34,129 nucleotides of DNA from CBFIHN01 sp965662575 (GTDB taxonomy: Bacteria; Pseudomonadota; Gammaproteobacteria; Francisellales; CACEW01). Position numbers and translations under genes: made by a program. Shown here one piece after another: positions 16,561-24,519 of this stretch (its first letter is position 1; every line of letters starts with the position of its first letter). The stretch covers positions 1 through 34,129 of the forward strand of contig CBFIHN010000014.1 of assembly GCA_965662575.1 (NCBI GenBank). The letters are read 5' to 3'. The notes below the pieces were generated by a model. That model made no database searches, was not told the DNA's origin, and was given only the letters and a program-made list of their open reading frames with translations.

Positions 16561-16790
16561 TACGGATTCTTCCCGTTTGAGGGGGGAGGATCGTTAATTG
16601 ATTGTCATGCCCGGTGGTTTATCACTTGGACTTAAAGAATACCCCGTGGCTTGTCACGGGCACTTTAACGCCTGGGGTTTCCTAAGGGGAGTGGGCGAAC
16701 ACTCCCCTTGGGTCGCCGTTGGTGTGGCTTTGCCGCATAGGCGAAATATTACTTAGGTATAAAATGCCCCGCTGCTTGCGGCGGGGTGGT
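16561..16790 (+). ncRNA. Hairpin-rich maeB-mdh spacer, possible structured leader or repeat cluster
   Basis: Five stem-loops lie in a row. TTCTTCCC faces GGGGGGAGGA near 16567-16590 (G-U rich). CCCGTG/CACGGG is at 16643-16660. AAGGGGAGTG/CACTCCCCTT is at 16684-16709 with loop GGCGAA (perfect 10 bp). TCGCC/GGCGA (16713-16744) encloses TGTGGC/GCCGCA. CCCCGC/GCGGGG is at 16767-16786, followed by TGGTTTATTT. The second and fifth can extend to CTTG tetraloops and look like variants of one palindromic unit. The last hairpin ends 36 bp before the mdh ATG, so it could attenuate mdh or end maeB transcripts. The type of RNA, if any, is unknown. Confidence 0.4.
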
Positions 16791-16821
16791 TTATTTAAAA
16801 AACTCAAAAAGGAGTCGTGTA

Positions 16822-17787
16822 ATGTCTAGAAGAAAAATTGCTTTAATCGGTGCCGGAAATATTGGTGGTACTTTAGCCCACTTAGCGCTACTAAAGGAGT
16901 TGGGGGATGTGGTTCTGTTCGATATCGCTGATGGTATTCCGCAAGGTAAAGCCTTGGACTTGGCTCAGTGCTCACCTGTTGAAGGTTTTGACTTTGAGGT
17001 CAAAGGTTCAAATGATTACGCGGATATCAAAGATGCCGATGTGGTGATTGTAACCGCTGGTGTGCCGCGCAAGCCAGGAATGAGTCGTGATGATTTGCTG
17101 GGGATTAATGCCAAAGTGATGAAAGCAGTCGGTGCGGGTATCAAAAATAACTGCCCCAATGCCTTTGTTATTTGTATCACCAATCCACTGGATATCATGG
17201 TCCGTTTACTGCAGAGCTTTTCCGGTGTGCCAGATCATAAGATTGTTGGTATGGCCGGTGTTCTCGATTCCTCACGCTTTCGTCGTTTCTTGGCTTGGGA
17301 GTTTGGTGTATCAGTCAATCAAGTACAAGCCTATGTAATGGGTGGTCATGGTGACACGATGGTGCCACTCACTGGCATGAGTCATATTGCTGGCGTTAGT
17401 CTCGATGAATTAGTCAAGCAAGGTAAAATAACCGCTGAACGCCTCGAAGAAATTGTTGTGCGTGCGCGTAAAGGTGGAGGTGAAATTGTGGGCTTATTGA
17501 AAACGGGCTCTGCATTTTATGCGCCAGCAACATCAGCGATTCAAATGGCAGAGTCTTATTTGCGTGATAAAAAAATCATTGTGCCTTGTGCGGCTAAGCT
17601 AAAAGTGGGTCAATATGGCGTTGATGAGCCTTTATTCGTTGGTGTGCCAACTAAGATTGGGGCAGCTGGTGTTGAAGCGGTAATGGAGGTGCCTTTGACA
17701 GAGAAAGAGCGTGTTAATCTTCAGGTCTCTATTGATGCTGTCAAAGAGCTGAACAAGGCAGCTGATGACTTAGGGTTATCTAAGTAA
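16822..17787 (+). CDS. mdh: Malate dehydrogenase, LDH-like type
   Basis: 321 residues from ATG 16822, which has an AAAAAGGAG ribosome site; the longer GTG-started frame at 16786 begins inside a hairpin and is not the start. It has a Rossmann motif IGAGNIGG, a substrate loop GVPRKPGMSRDDL whose Arg (R83) selects malate, N121 in ITNPLD, D149 and R152 in VLDSSRFR, and catalytic H176 in MGGHGDTMVPLT. It interconverts malate and oxaloacetate with NAD in the citric acid cycle. This tetrameric LDH-like form is typical of alphaproteobacteria and Francisella, whereas enteric bacteria have a different, dimeric type. Confidence 0.97.
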   Translation: MSRRKIALIGAGNIGGTLAHLALLKELGDVVLFDIADGIPQGKALDLAQCSPVEGFDFEVKGSNDYADIKDADVVIVTAGVPRKPGMSRDDLLGINAKVMKAVGAGIKNNCPNAFVICITNPLDIMVRLLQSFSGVPDHKIVGMAGVLDSSRFRRFLAWEFGVSVNQVQAYVMGGHGDTMVPLTGMSHIAGVSLDELVKQGKITAERLEEIVVRARKGGGEIVGLLKTGSAFYAPATSAIQMAESYLRDKKIIVPCAAKLKVGQYGVDEPLFVGVPTKIGAAGVEAVMEVPLTEKERVNLQVSIDAVKELNKAADDLGLSK

Positions 17788-17888
17788 CTCAACTGAGGCA
17801 ACAGAGCCCCCAAAAGTGAGTCATTTTAGCGTTGTGTGGCGTGCTTAGCCTACATTGCTTTTAGTTAGATTGTGGTAGGCGAGCTTAC

Positions 17889-18833
17889 ATGATGTCCAAT
17901 TGGCGATTTAATAGTTCTCTTGAAACGCTACAAAAGCGGGCGCAGGTTTTAGCCAACATCCGTGCCTTTTTTACTGAGCGTGGTGTGTTGGAAGTGGAGA
18001 CCCCTTTGATGGCACATGCGCCAGTGACGGATCCTTATCTCAATGCGCTAGAAGTCCAGTGCAACGGAAAGAGACAGTATTTACAAACCTCGCCAGAATA
18101 TGCAATGAAGCGTTTATTGAGCATGGGGTCGGGGAGTATTTTTCAAGTCTGCAAGGCTTTTCGTGATGACGAGCAGGGACGCTTACATCAGCCTGAGTTT
18201 ACACTGCTTGAATGGTATCGAGTGAGCTTTGATGATCAACAATTAATGGATGAAATCTGTGAATTACTTACTGGCGTTTTGGCGTGGCCTCAATGTCAAC
18301 GATTGAGTTATCATCAAGTTTTTCAACAGCATTTAGCAATCAATCCCCATCAATGTGAGCAAGACCACCTAGAAGCCTTATGTCAGCAACATTGCCCTGA
18401 GTTAGTGGGTGATATCCAATTGAGTCGTGATCTATGTTTGCAATGGCTTTTTTCAGAAGTTATCGAGCCTAAACTTGGCCAGAATATGCCTTGCTTTATT
18501 TATGATTATCCAGCGAGTCAAGCGGCTTTAGCAAAGGTGATGACTTCTGATCGTGGTGTGCCAATTGCCAAGCGTTTTGAACTATTTTACCGTGGTGTTG
18601 AATTGGCTAATGGATATTGGGAGCTCAACGATGCGAGCATTCAACGTCAGCGATTTGAGCAAGATTTAGCGATGCGTAAACAGCAAGGCATAAAATCTGT
18701 GCCGGTAGATGAAAAGCTGTTGTCAGCTTTAGATGCTGGTTTGCCTGACTGTGCTGGAGTTGCACTTGGTATTGACCGATTATTGATGTTGTTTTTTTCG
18801 GGAAATTCAATTGTATGTCAGGGGTGTTTTTAA
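17889..18833 (+). CDS. epmA: Elongation factor P (R)-beta-lysine ligase
   Basis: 314 residues forming a class II lysyl-tRNA synthetase catalytic core without the anticodon-binding domain, which is the EpmA (GenX/PoxA/YjeA) plan. Motif 1 is near VETPLM, motif 2 reads QVCKAFRDDEQGRLHQPEFTLLEW, and motif 3 is GVALGIDRLLML. EpmA attaches (R)-beta-lysine to a conserved Lys of EF-P, which helps ribosomes through polyproline stretches. efp and epmB are not in the window. There are two adjacent ATG codons; the first is taken. It converges with hemC over a 15-bp gap. Confidence 0.95.
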   Translation: MMSNWRFNSSLETLQKRAQVLANIRAFFTERGVLEVETPLMAHAPVTDPYLNALEVQCNGKRQYLQTSPEYAMKRLLSMGSGSIFQVCKAFRDDEQGRLHQPEFTLLEWYRVSFDDQQLMDEICELLTGVLAWPQCQRLSYHQVFQQHLAINPHQCEQDHLEALCQQHCPELVGDIQLSRDLCLQWLFSEVIEPKLGQNMPCFIYDYPASQAALAKVMTSDRGVPIAKRFELFYRGVELANGYWELNDASIQRQRFEQDLAMRKQQGIKSVPVDEKLLSALDAGLPDCAGVALGIDRLLMLFFSGNSIVCQGCF

Positions 18834-18848
18834 TGCCTCTTATACGCA

Positions 18849-19763
18849 CTAGCGTTGCAAGATATGCTTGCATCCTTGTTGAAACAACGCTGCTGTGATG
18901 TGTGTGATCACTTGTTGGTGGGCATGATTTTCGCTACTAGACTCAATGACTTGGCTGCCATCAGGCTTGCAGACCCGGGCTTTGGCTATGAATTGTGCTT
19001 GCTGTTGTTCACAATAGACCGCGATGGGTGAATGACAGTCGCCATCAAGTTGGGCGCAGATGGTGCGTTCAATATCGATGCATTGGTGTGTCTTGAGGTC
19101 ATTTAGTGGTTGTAATAACGTGTGTAAATCTTTGCGGGAGGCCAAAGTTTCAATGCCGATAGCACCCTGGCTGGAGGCGGGCAAGCAAATCGTTGGTGGC
19201 AGTTGTTGTGTAATTCGATGTGTTAAACCTAGTCGTTCTAGGCCAGCACAAGCAAGGATGATTGCATCAAATTCCCTGGCATCTAATTTTGCTAGGCGGG
19301 TGTTAACATTTCCACGTAAATTGATCAGTGTGAGGTCTGCTCGATAAGCGCGGAGTTGTGCTTGTCTCCTTGGGCTTGAACTCCCAATAACCGCACCCTG
19401 CGGTAGCGCATCGATAGATGTGTATTGGTTAGAGACCAGGGCATCAAAAGGGTTTCCTCGTTTGCAAATGGCGGGTAATGACAGGGTGGCGTCTATTTGG
19501 CTTGGCACATCTTTCATGGAATGCACGGCAATATCAGCTTGGTCACGGAGTAATGCTTGTTCTAATCCCTTAACAAACAGGGCTTTACCGCCAACATCGC
19601 GTAATGGGTGGTCTTGAATTTGATCACCACGGGTGTTGATCTCAATAAATTCGAGATCCAGTTCCGGATGATGTGCTGTCAATTGATCTGCAACATATTG
19701 TGTTTGCCATAGTGCCAGCTGACTTTTGCGGGTGGCAATACGTAAGCTTCTAGAGTGTTTCAT
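18849..19763 (-). CDS. hemC: Porphobilinogen deaminase (hydroxymethylbilane synthase)
   Basis: Condenses four porphobilinogens to hydroxymethylbilane in heme synthesis. With ATG 19763 it has 304 residues and begins MKHSRSLRIATRKSQLALWQ, as is usual; an ATG at 19784 adds seven residues and a longer overlap. Visible: HSMKDVPS (catalytic Asp D85), SSSPRRQAQLRA, LRGNVNTRL, and the dipyrromethane-cofactor cysteine C243 in GDCHSPIA. The start overlaps the end of the carboxylesterase gene by 14 bp, so the two are translationally coupled. hemD, which normally follows hemC, is absent: the next gene is the convergent epmA. Confidence 0.95.
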   Translation of the reverse strand: MKHSRSLRIATRKSQLALWQTQYVADQLTAHHPELDLEFIEINTRGDQIQDHPLRDVGGKALFVKGLEQALLRDQADIAVHSMKDVPSQIDATLSLPAICKRGNPFDALVSNQYTSIDALPQGAVIGSSSPRRQAQLRAYRADLTLINLRGNVNTRLAKLDAREFDAIILACAGLERLGLTHRITQQLPPTICLPASSQGAIGIETLASRKDLHTLLQPLNDLKTHQCIDIERTICAQLDGDCHSPIAVYCEQQQAQFIAKARVCKPDGSQVIESSSENHAHQQVITHITAALFQQGCKHILQR

Positions 19764-20403
19764 TGATGAATTGGCCAATATCATGTAACTGTTCTGGTAG
19801 AACTTGGTGGCCCATGGCGTAGGTTTGCCAGTTGACTGAATATCGATGTTGCATTAAAAATTGTGAAGAGTGCTCAGCGTAGTTCAGTGTCACGACATCA
19901 TCCATCATGCCCTGTTGCATTAAAATAGGTGTTTGCTGATTTTGTTCATGACGGTGGTTTAAAAAATTTTGTGGTATTGGCAAATAGCATGAAAGCGCTA
20001 GAATACCTGCTAAGCGTTTTTGATAGCATAGTCCAGTGTAGAGAGCCATCGCACCACCTTGCGAAAACCCAGCGAGCATGATGCGCTCAGGCGCTATGCC
20101 AGCGTGTTGCTGTGCTTTAATCAGTGATTCAATTGCCACTGCTGATTGCATAATCCCTTGCTCATCTTGTCTGCCTGATTCGTCTAAGCCAGAAATATCA
20201 TACCATGCTGGCATCAGATAGCCGCCATTAATCGTTACAGGGCGTTCTGGTGCCTGGGGAAAAATAAAACGAATTGCCAGGTCTGCACGCAGGTTTAAAC
20301 TAGGGATAACATGAGCAAAGTCATCACAGCTGGCGCCTAAACCGTGCATCCAAATAATGGCTGCATCAGGGGTGTCTTGGGTTTGTTTGATGATACTTTG
20401 CAT
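19750..20403 (-). CDS. Alpha/beta-hydrolase carboxylesterase (phospholipase/carboxylesterase family)
   Basis: About 217 residues from ATG 20403; a TTG three codons upstream (20412) is possible and neither has a good ribosome site. It has an oxyanion-hole segment IIWMHGLGASCDDF, a PQAPERPVTINGGYLMPAWYDI stretch typical of the family, and the nucleophile in GFSQGG (S117 counted from the TTG start). The acid is in GMMDDVV (D171) and the histidine in GHQVLPEQ (H202), a complete triad. Relatives hydrolyse short acyl esters, lysophospholipids or protein thioesters in the cytosol; Francisella has a studied homologue. It lies between an MFS transporter and hemC in one minus-strand unit. The natural substrate is unknown. 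Confidence 0.88.
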   Translation of the reverse strand: MQSIIKQTQDTPDAAIIWMHGLGASCDDFAHVIPSLNLRADLAIRFIFPQAPERPVTINGGYLMPAWYDISGLDESGRQDEQGIMQSAVAIESLIKAQQHAGIAPERIMLAGFSQGGAMALYTGLCYQKRLAGILALSCYLPIPQNFLNHRHEQNQQTPILMQQGMMDDVVTLNYAEHSSQFLMQHRYSVNWQTYAMGHQVLPEQLHDIGQFINETL

Positions 20404-20428
20404 AGTGTTCAAGTTGGATGAGTTCGGT

Positions 20429-21958
20429 TTAGTGTTCTATTGGTTTAATGACTGAAGCACTACCACTACTTTGTAATTGGATTTCTTTAATTGCTTCAGC
20501 CAGAGAGGCTTCAACTTGTTTAATATCGCGGTTTAAGCGATGAATATCTCGTTGAACTGTCAGCAGGCCAATCTCGGCTTTTGTCATGGTTTTTTGAATA
20601 CGACCGATGTCATCAATTGATTTTCCTTTGGTTTCATAGCCAAATACGGCCGTTAATAAAAAGCCGATCATACAGAAAACACCAATCACAACCATCATCG
20701 AGGTCATGCCCATAGTGGAGAGCAAAAAGGGGACTAAAAGTCCGCCTAATGCTGCGCCCGTTTTACCTGCGGCGGCAGCAAAGCCATGCCCAGTAGCTCT
20801 CAGATGGGTGGGAAATAATTCAGCTGGTAGCAGGAATGTAATTGGGTTTGGACCCATATTGAGCATGATGTTAAACAGAATAAATCCCGTGAACATAAAA
20901 ATATAGTGCGTGGTTGGATCATAGAAAATAGTGGACGCTGCAATCAGAAAAAAGCCAATGGCCATGCCAAAAAAGCCAATGGCCTGCAGTTTGATGCGGC
21001 CCCAGGAATCGACTAATAAAGTGGCAATAATGACCCCGAAAATTAGAAAAATATCGAGGATCGCTGCACCTTTGATCGCTGCCATATCGCGACTGATTAA
21101 ATTGGTATGATGACTAAATGCCAGTGATGCGAGAATAACGGGGATAAAGAATTTTACGCCATAAAAGGCAATGTCCATAATAAACCACGTACCAGCAGTC
21201 AGCACGGTTCTTTGGATGTACCGAGGGGTAAACAGGTCGAGGAAGGAAGACTTTTCAGATGCTTTTATCGCCTCAAGTTTTAATTTTTTTCCTGTCATCC
21301 GTGACACAGCTTCTTCCGCTTTATCATGTTTGCCTTGATGAACTAACCAGCGCGTACTCTCAGGCAGTGTGAGACGAAAGAGTAAAATGACAATGGCTGG
21401 AATCACCGCAATACCAAGCATCCAGCGCCATGCATTTGGGTTTGGGTAGAACAGTAGAATAACAATGCCAACACAGGCAGCAGCTAACAAACCTAAAGCT
21501 TGAAAGCCAAAGCCACTGACCAGCATTTTGCCACGTAATTTTTTTGGCATGTTTTCAGTGATGTAAGTTGAGCTCACGGGGTAGTCTGCGCCAATACCAA
21601 TACCCAAAAGAAAACGAAATATGATGAGTGACGTGATATCCCAAGCAAAAGCGGTTAGACCCGCAAAAATAACAAAGAAAACCAAGTTGAATAGTAGGAT
21701 CATTTTACGACCAAGACGATCCGTAAAACGACCGACAACTGAAGCGCCAAAAATACAACCAATAGGCGCTGCAGTAACCACAAGTCCTGCCATCGCAGGA
21801 GTTGGATGGTAAGTATGGATAATAAAAGGCAGTGCGACTGCGATGATGAACAGATCAAAACCATCAAGAAAAATTCCCATCGCTGATAGGAACCAAACTT
21901 TCCAATGTGCTTTGCTTAAGGTTGCGTTATCTAGAGCTTTTGCAGCCTCAATACTCAT
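20429..21958 (-). CDS. MFS transporter, sugar/metabolite:H+ symporter type, with cytoplasmic coiled-coil tail
   Basis: 509 residues, about twelve membrane helices. The first loop has GRFTDRLGRKMI (MFS signature), the first helix starts DGFDLFIIAVALP, and TLPESTRWL ends the sixth helix, the PESxRWL signature of the sugar-porter-like group. TYITENMPKKLRGK and the second-half LLPAELFPTHLRATGHG are the repeated loop motifs. The C-terminus has an extra tail of about 65 charged residues (from GRIQKTMTKAE) with heptad-like spacing, likely a cytoplasmic coiled coil. The substrate cannot be read off; sugars, aromatic acids and phosphate are all carried by relatives. The esterase gene follows within about 25 bp, so transporter and esterase may work together. 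Confidence 0.85.
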   Translation of the reverse strand: MSIEAAKALDNATLSKAHWKVWFLSAMGIFLDGFDLFIIAVALPFIIHTYHPTPAMAGLVVTAAPIGCIFGASVVGRFTDRLGRKMILLFNLVFFVIFAGLTAFAWDITSLIIFRFLLGIGIGADYPVSSTYITENMPKKLRGKMLVSGFGFQALGLLAAACVGIVILLFYPNPNAWRWMLGIAVIPAIVILLFRLTLPESTRWLVHQGKHDKAEEAVSRMTGKKLKLEAIKASEKSSFLDLFTPRYIQRTVLTAGTWFIMDIAFYGVKFFIPVILASLAFSHHTNLISRDMAAIKGAAILDIFLIFGVIIATLLVDSWGRIKLQAIGFFGMAIGFFLIAASTIFYDPTTHYIFMFTGFILFNIMLNMGPNPITFLLPAELFPTHLRATGHGFAAAAGKTGAALGGLLVPFLLSTMGMTSMMVVIGVFCMIGFLLTAVFGYETKGKSIDDIGRIQKTMTKAEIGLLTVQRDIHRLNRDIKQVEASLAEAIKEIQLQSSGSASVIKPIEH

Positions 21959-21995
21959 AAAAAAGAGTCTCTATAAGTGATCAAATACGCGGCTA

Positions 21996-22023
21996 ACTAT
22001 ACCCGAATTTGAGATCAGATCAA
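21996..22023 (-). promoter_or_regulatory. Possible promoter of the MFS transporter gene
   Basis: Minus strand TTGATC (22023-22018) and TATAGT (22001-21996) with a 16-bp spacer, 38 bp upstream of the ATG. The leader would be short. Confidence 0.4.
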
Positions 22024-22166
22024 GCGTTAATGGCTATGTTGTTTTCTGGACATGTTGACTCATAATTAAATGTTACTCTGGTCTCAATACTAGGTCTTTT
22101 CAAGATGATCTAATGCCAACTATGCAATACAGAATGAATTCAGTAGTGATGATTATGTCGGTTTAT

Positions 22167-22196
22167 TTGCATCAGTACTGGCACATCGTTTAGAAT
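22167..22196 (+). promoter_or_regulatory. Promoter of ssrA
   Basis: TTGCAT (22167-22172) and TAGAAT (22191-22196) with an 18-bp spacer. The first base of the mature tmRNA, 22206, is 10 bp after the -10 box, so the primary transcript probably starts at or just before it. Confidence 0.55.
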
Positions 22197-22205
22197 AATG
22201 AGTAC

Positions 22206-22620
22206 GGGGGCGATATGGGTTTCGACGGGAATTTCGAGGCCTTTAGGTGCATGTCGAGTGTGTAGTTCAACTCGTAAAAAACAGCTACATTTTTGCTAAT
22301 AACTGGCAAAGAAGAAGAGGCTCTTGAAGCCGCAAATGATGCAGTATTGGTTGCCGCTAAAGCAGCATAACCAGTCCGTCGCCTAAACCGCGACACATCA
22401 CGCAATACAGTTGTGCTTATTTGGCTGTGGCGCGTTCGATTTAAATAAGCTCGTGGTCATCAGTATTGTTTCGCTGATGATTGATTAAACTTTTAGAAAC
22501 TCGCTGTTAACAGGTCGCCAATCGAACTTTGTTGACAGTTAAATTAATCGATTGGCTAAGCATGTAGATCCTGAGGAATAGGATTTGCGGACGCGGGTTC
22601 AACTCCCGCCGCCTCCACCA
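22206..22620 (+). ncRNA. ssrA: Transfer-messenger RNA (tmRNA)
   Basis: 415 nt. The 5' end GGGGGCGATATGGGTTTCGA and the 3' end, with GCGGGTTCAACTCCCGC (T arm) and GCCTCCACCA, form the tRNA-like acceptor and T domains; GGGGGCG pairs with CGCCTCC through one G-U pair. The tag frame ends at TAA 22368-22370 and encodes ...AANDAVLVAAKAA. The likely resume codon is GGC at 22305, giving a 21-residue tag: GKEEEALE followed by AANDAVLVAAKAA. tmRNA with SmpB rescues stalled ribosomes and marks the product for proteolysis. smpB is not in the window. The 3' CCA is encoded. No clear terminator is seen before rpe, which converges from the other strand. Confidence 0.97.
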
Positions 22621-22663
22621 TCACATGTAGTCATGGCATATTAATTGGTCTTATACTGGTTGT

Positions 22664-23329
22664 TCACGGCAATTGTGCCTTTAATGCTGTGATGGCTTGT
22701 TGATAATCATCCTGATTAAAGACAGCTGACCCTGCAACAAAAGTATCGGCTCCTGCTTCAGCAACCGCTCGAATATTATGTGTGTTGATCCCGCCATCAA
22801 CTTCTAAGCGAATTTTTTTGTCAAGTTGTTTGATGCGTTGGTGTACATCTTGAATTTTACGCAGTGTCGCTGGAATAAATGTCTGACCGCCAAATCCAGG
22901 GTTGACTGACATGAGTAGCACGCGGTCGCAAAGTGGCAGTGTGTAATCAAGGTGAGACGTTGTGCTTGCCGGGTTTAAGGCAAGCCCGGCTTGGCACCCT
23001 AGGCTTTTGATTAACTGTAAGCTGCGGTCAACATGGCGAGAAGCCTCTGGGTGGAAGACGATGCAGTCAGCACCTGCTTGTGCAAACTTAGTGATGAGTT
23101 GATCAACAGGCTCGACCATTAGGTGTACATCGAATGGGGCTTTAATACCATCCTGCCGCAGTGCATCAATAATCATTGGGCCAAAAGTTAAATTAGGAAC
23201 ATAGTGATTATCCATGACATCAATATGGATACGATCAGCACCTGCCGTTATTACCGCTCGCACCTCGTCACCCAAATGCGCAAAATTTGCTGATAATATT
23301 GAGGGACAAATATGATGAGGTTGTGTCAT
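22664..23329 (-). CDS. rpe: Ribulose-phosphate 3-epimerase
   Basis: A TIM-barrel enzyme that interconverts ribulose-5-phosphate and xylulose-5-phosphate, feeding transketolase. 221 residues from ATG 23329, which overlaps the hemY stop as ATGA; an ATG at 23338 adds three residues. It has CPSILSANFAHLG (start strand with catalytic neighbourhood), HIDVMDNHYVPNLTFGP (metal-binding His and Asp), DVHLMVEP, LMSVNPGFGGQTF (phosphate-binding loop) and RLEVDGGIN. It is the last gene of the hemX-hemY-rpe unit; in many gammaproteobacteria rpe instead sits with gph and trpS. Confidence 0.95.
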   Translation of the reverse strand: MTQPHHICPSILSANFAHLGDEVRAVITAGADRIHIDVMDNHYVPNLTFGPMIIDALRQDGIKAPFDVHLMVEPVDQLITKFAQAGADCIVFHPEASRHVDRSLQLIKSLGCQAGLALNPASTTSHLDYTLPLCDRVLLMSVNPGFGGQTFIPATLRKIQDVHQRIKQLDKKIRLEVDGGINTHNIRAVAEAGADTFVAGSAVFNQDDYQQAITALKAQLP

Positions 23330-24519
23330 TGTTGCCATCCGGGTTGTTGTTTGAGTAAAGCTGCCTGACGAAAACTATTAAGTGCTTCACCCGTTTGGTT
23401 CATATCTAACTGAACTTTCCCCAGTGCAATATAAGCTTCGGTGTTTTCGGTTACTGCAATACTACGCTCAAAATACTCTTTGGCTCGCGGGTATATTTTA
23501 TTGCGATAGCATAGATAGCCTAAACTTAATAAACCACTGGCGGTTGGCGTGATGTTTTTCCACCAAGATTCAGCACGCTCAAGTTGCGCTTGGGTATCCT
23601 TGGCTTGTGTGTAACCATAGAGTGCAAATAAACGTTCATCCCAGTTTTGTTCTAGGGTTTTGCGGATGCTTTCTTCTGCTTGAGTTAATAAGCCTAGTTT
23701 GAGTAATTTACCGATATAGTAAGCATGGATGACACTTTGTTTACGGACAGTTTTTGGTATCTTTGGCCAGGTATGGAGCAACGCCTCTTTTGATTTTTCT
23801 GATGAACGCTTAATTAATCCTTTGTAAGCTCTATTTGTCATTCGTTCACGTTTTTTATCATCCAGTGGTGCACTTTTCAGTTGCGAGAGTACATCAATAG
23901 CATCAGTCCACTTCTCAAGGCGCAATAGAATATCAAAGTGGCGATACAGTGCATAAGCATTTTTGGCATTACGTGTGAGCAAGGTTGATATTTTTTGCTC
24001 GGCTTGTTGCCACTTTTGTTCTTCAATTAATGCATCAACTTGCGCCAGTAAAATGAGATCGCCATCTTTTTTGGTCTTTAGTCGAGAGGCTTGATGGAGG
24101 TAGTCAATTTGTGCTTGGCGATTTCCGCAACGTTTGGCGCTTTGTGCAGCAATCAATAATGATTGATGGCGCATGAAATTCATGTCTGCAAGTTTTTTAA
24201 ATAGTTTTTCTGTGACTGGCCAATCCTCAAGGAGGACATGGTTGAATGCTTCAAGCAGGAGGTTATCCTGTTTTTGGCGCTGGCGTTTTTTCCAGCCACG
24301 ATGAAGACGGTTTGGGAAATGCCATAGTGAGCGGCCTAGTCGCCAAGCAATCAGTGAAACTGCAATGATAATGGCCAAACCAAGAATAAATAGCCATAGC
24401 GGACTTGCAATTGATAATGTATTAACATGCAATAATACATAGCCGGGTGCTTTTAGGATCACGAATCCAAGAGCTGTTGCTAATGCAATAACGATGAGTA
24501 ACCATAAGAAACGTTTCAT
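23326..24519 (-). CDS. hemY: HemY: inner-membrane TPR protein of the heme operon
   Basis: About 397 residues from ATG 24519, which overlaps the hemX stop (TGATG); a GTG one codon earlier is possible. The N-terminal HemY_N region has two membrane segments (about residues 4-28 and 40-65) followed by a basic stretch GWKKRQRQKQ. The rest is a run of helical TPR-like repeats with the last clear one at EAYIALGKVQLDMNQTGEAL. In gammaproteobacteria HemY of this type is not a protoporphyrinogen oxidase but a scaffold-like membrane protein linked to heme synthesis; the oxidase here is HemJ. It overlaps hemX and rpe at both ends. Confidence 0.9.
   Translation of the reverse strand: MKRFLWLLIVIALATALGFVILKAPGYVLLHVNTLSIASPLWLFILGLAIIIAVSLIAWRLGRSLWHFPNRLHRGWKKRQRQKQDNLLLEAFNHVLLEDWPVTEKLFKKLADMNFMRHQSLLIAAQSAKRCGNRQAQIDYLHQASRLKTKKDGDLILLAQVDALIEEQKWQQAEQKISTLLTRNAKNAYALYRHFDILLRLEKWTDAIDVLSQLKSAPLDDKKRERMTNRAYKGLIKRSSEKSKEALLHTWPKIPKTVRKQSVIHAYYIGKLLKLGLLTQAEESIRKTLEQNWDERLFALYGYTQAKDTQAQLERAESWWKNITPTASGLLSLGYLCYRNKIYPRAKEYFERSIAVTENTEAYIALGKVQLDMNQTGEALNSFRQAALLKQQPGWQQ

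Noticed and set aside
22190..22405. Open frame on the minus strand across the 5' half of ssrA
   Set aside because: It lies antisense to a clear tmRNA and has no ribosome site or recognisable protein.
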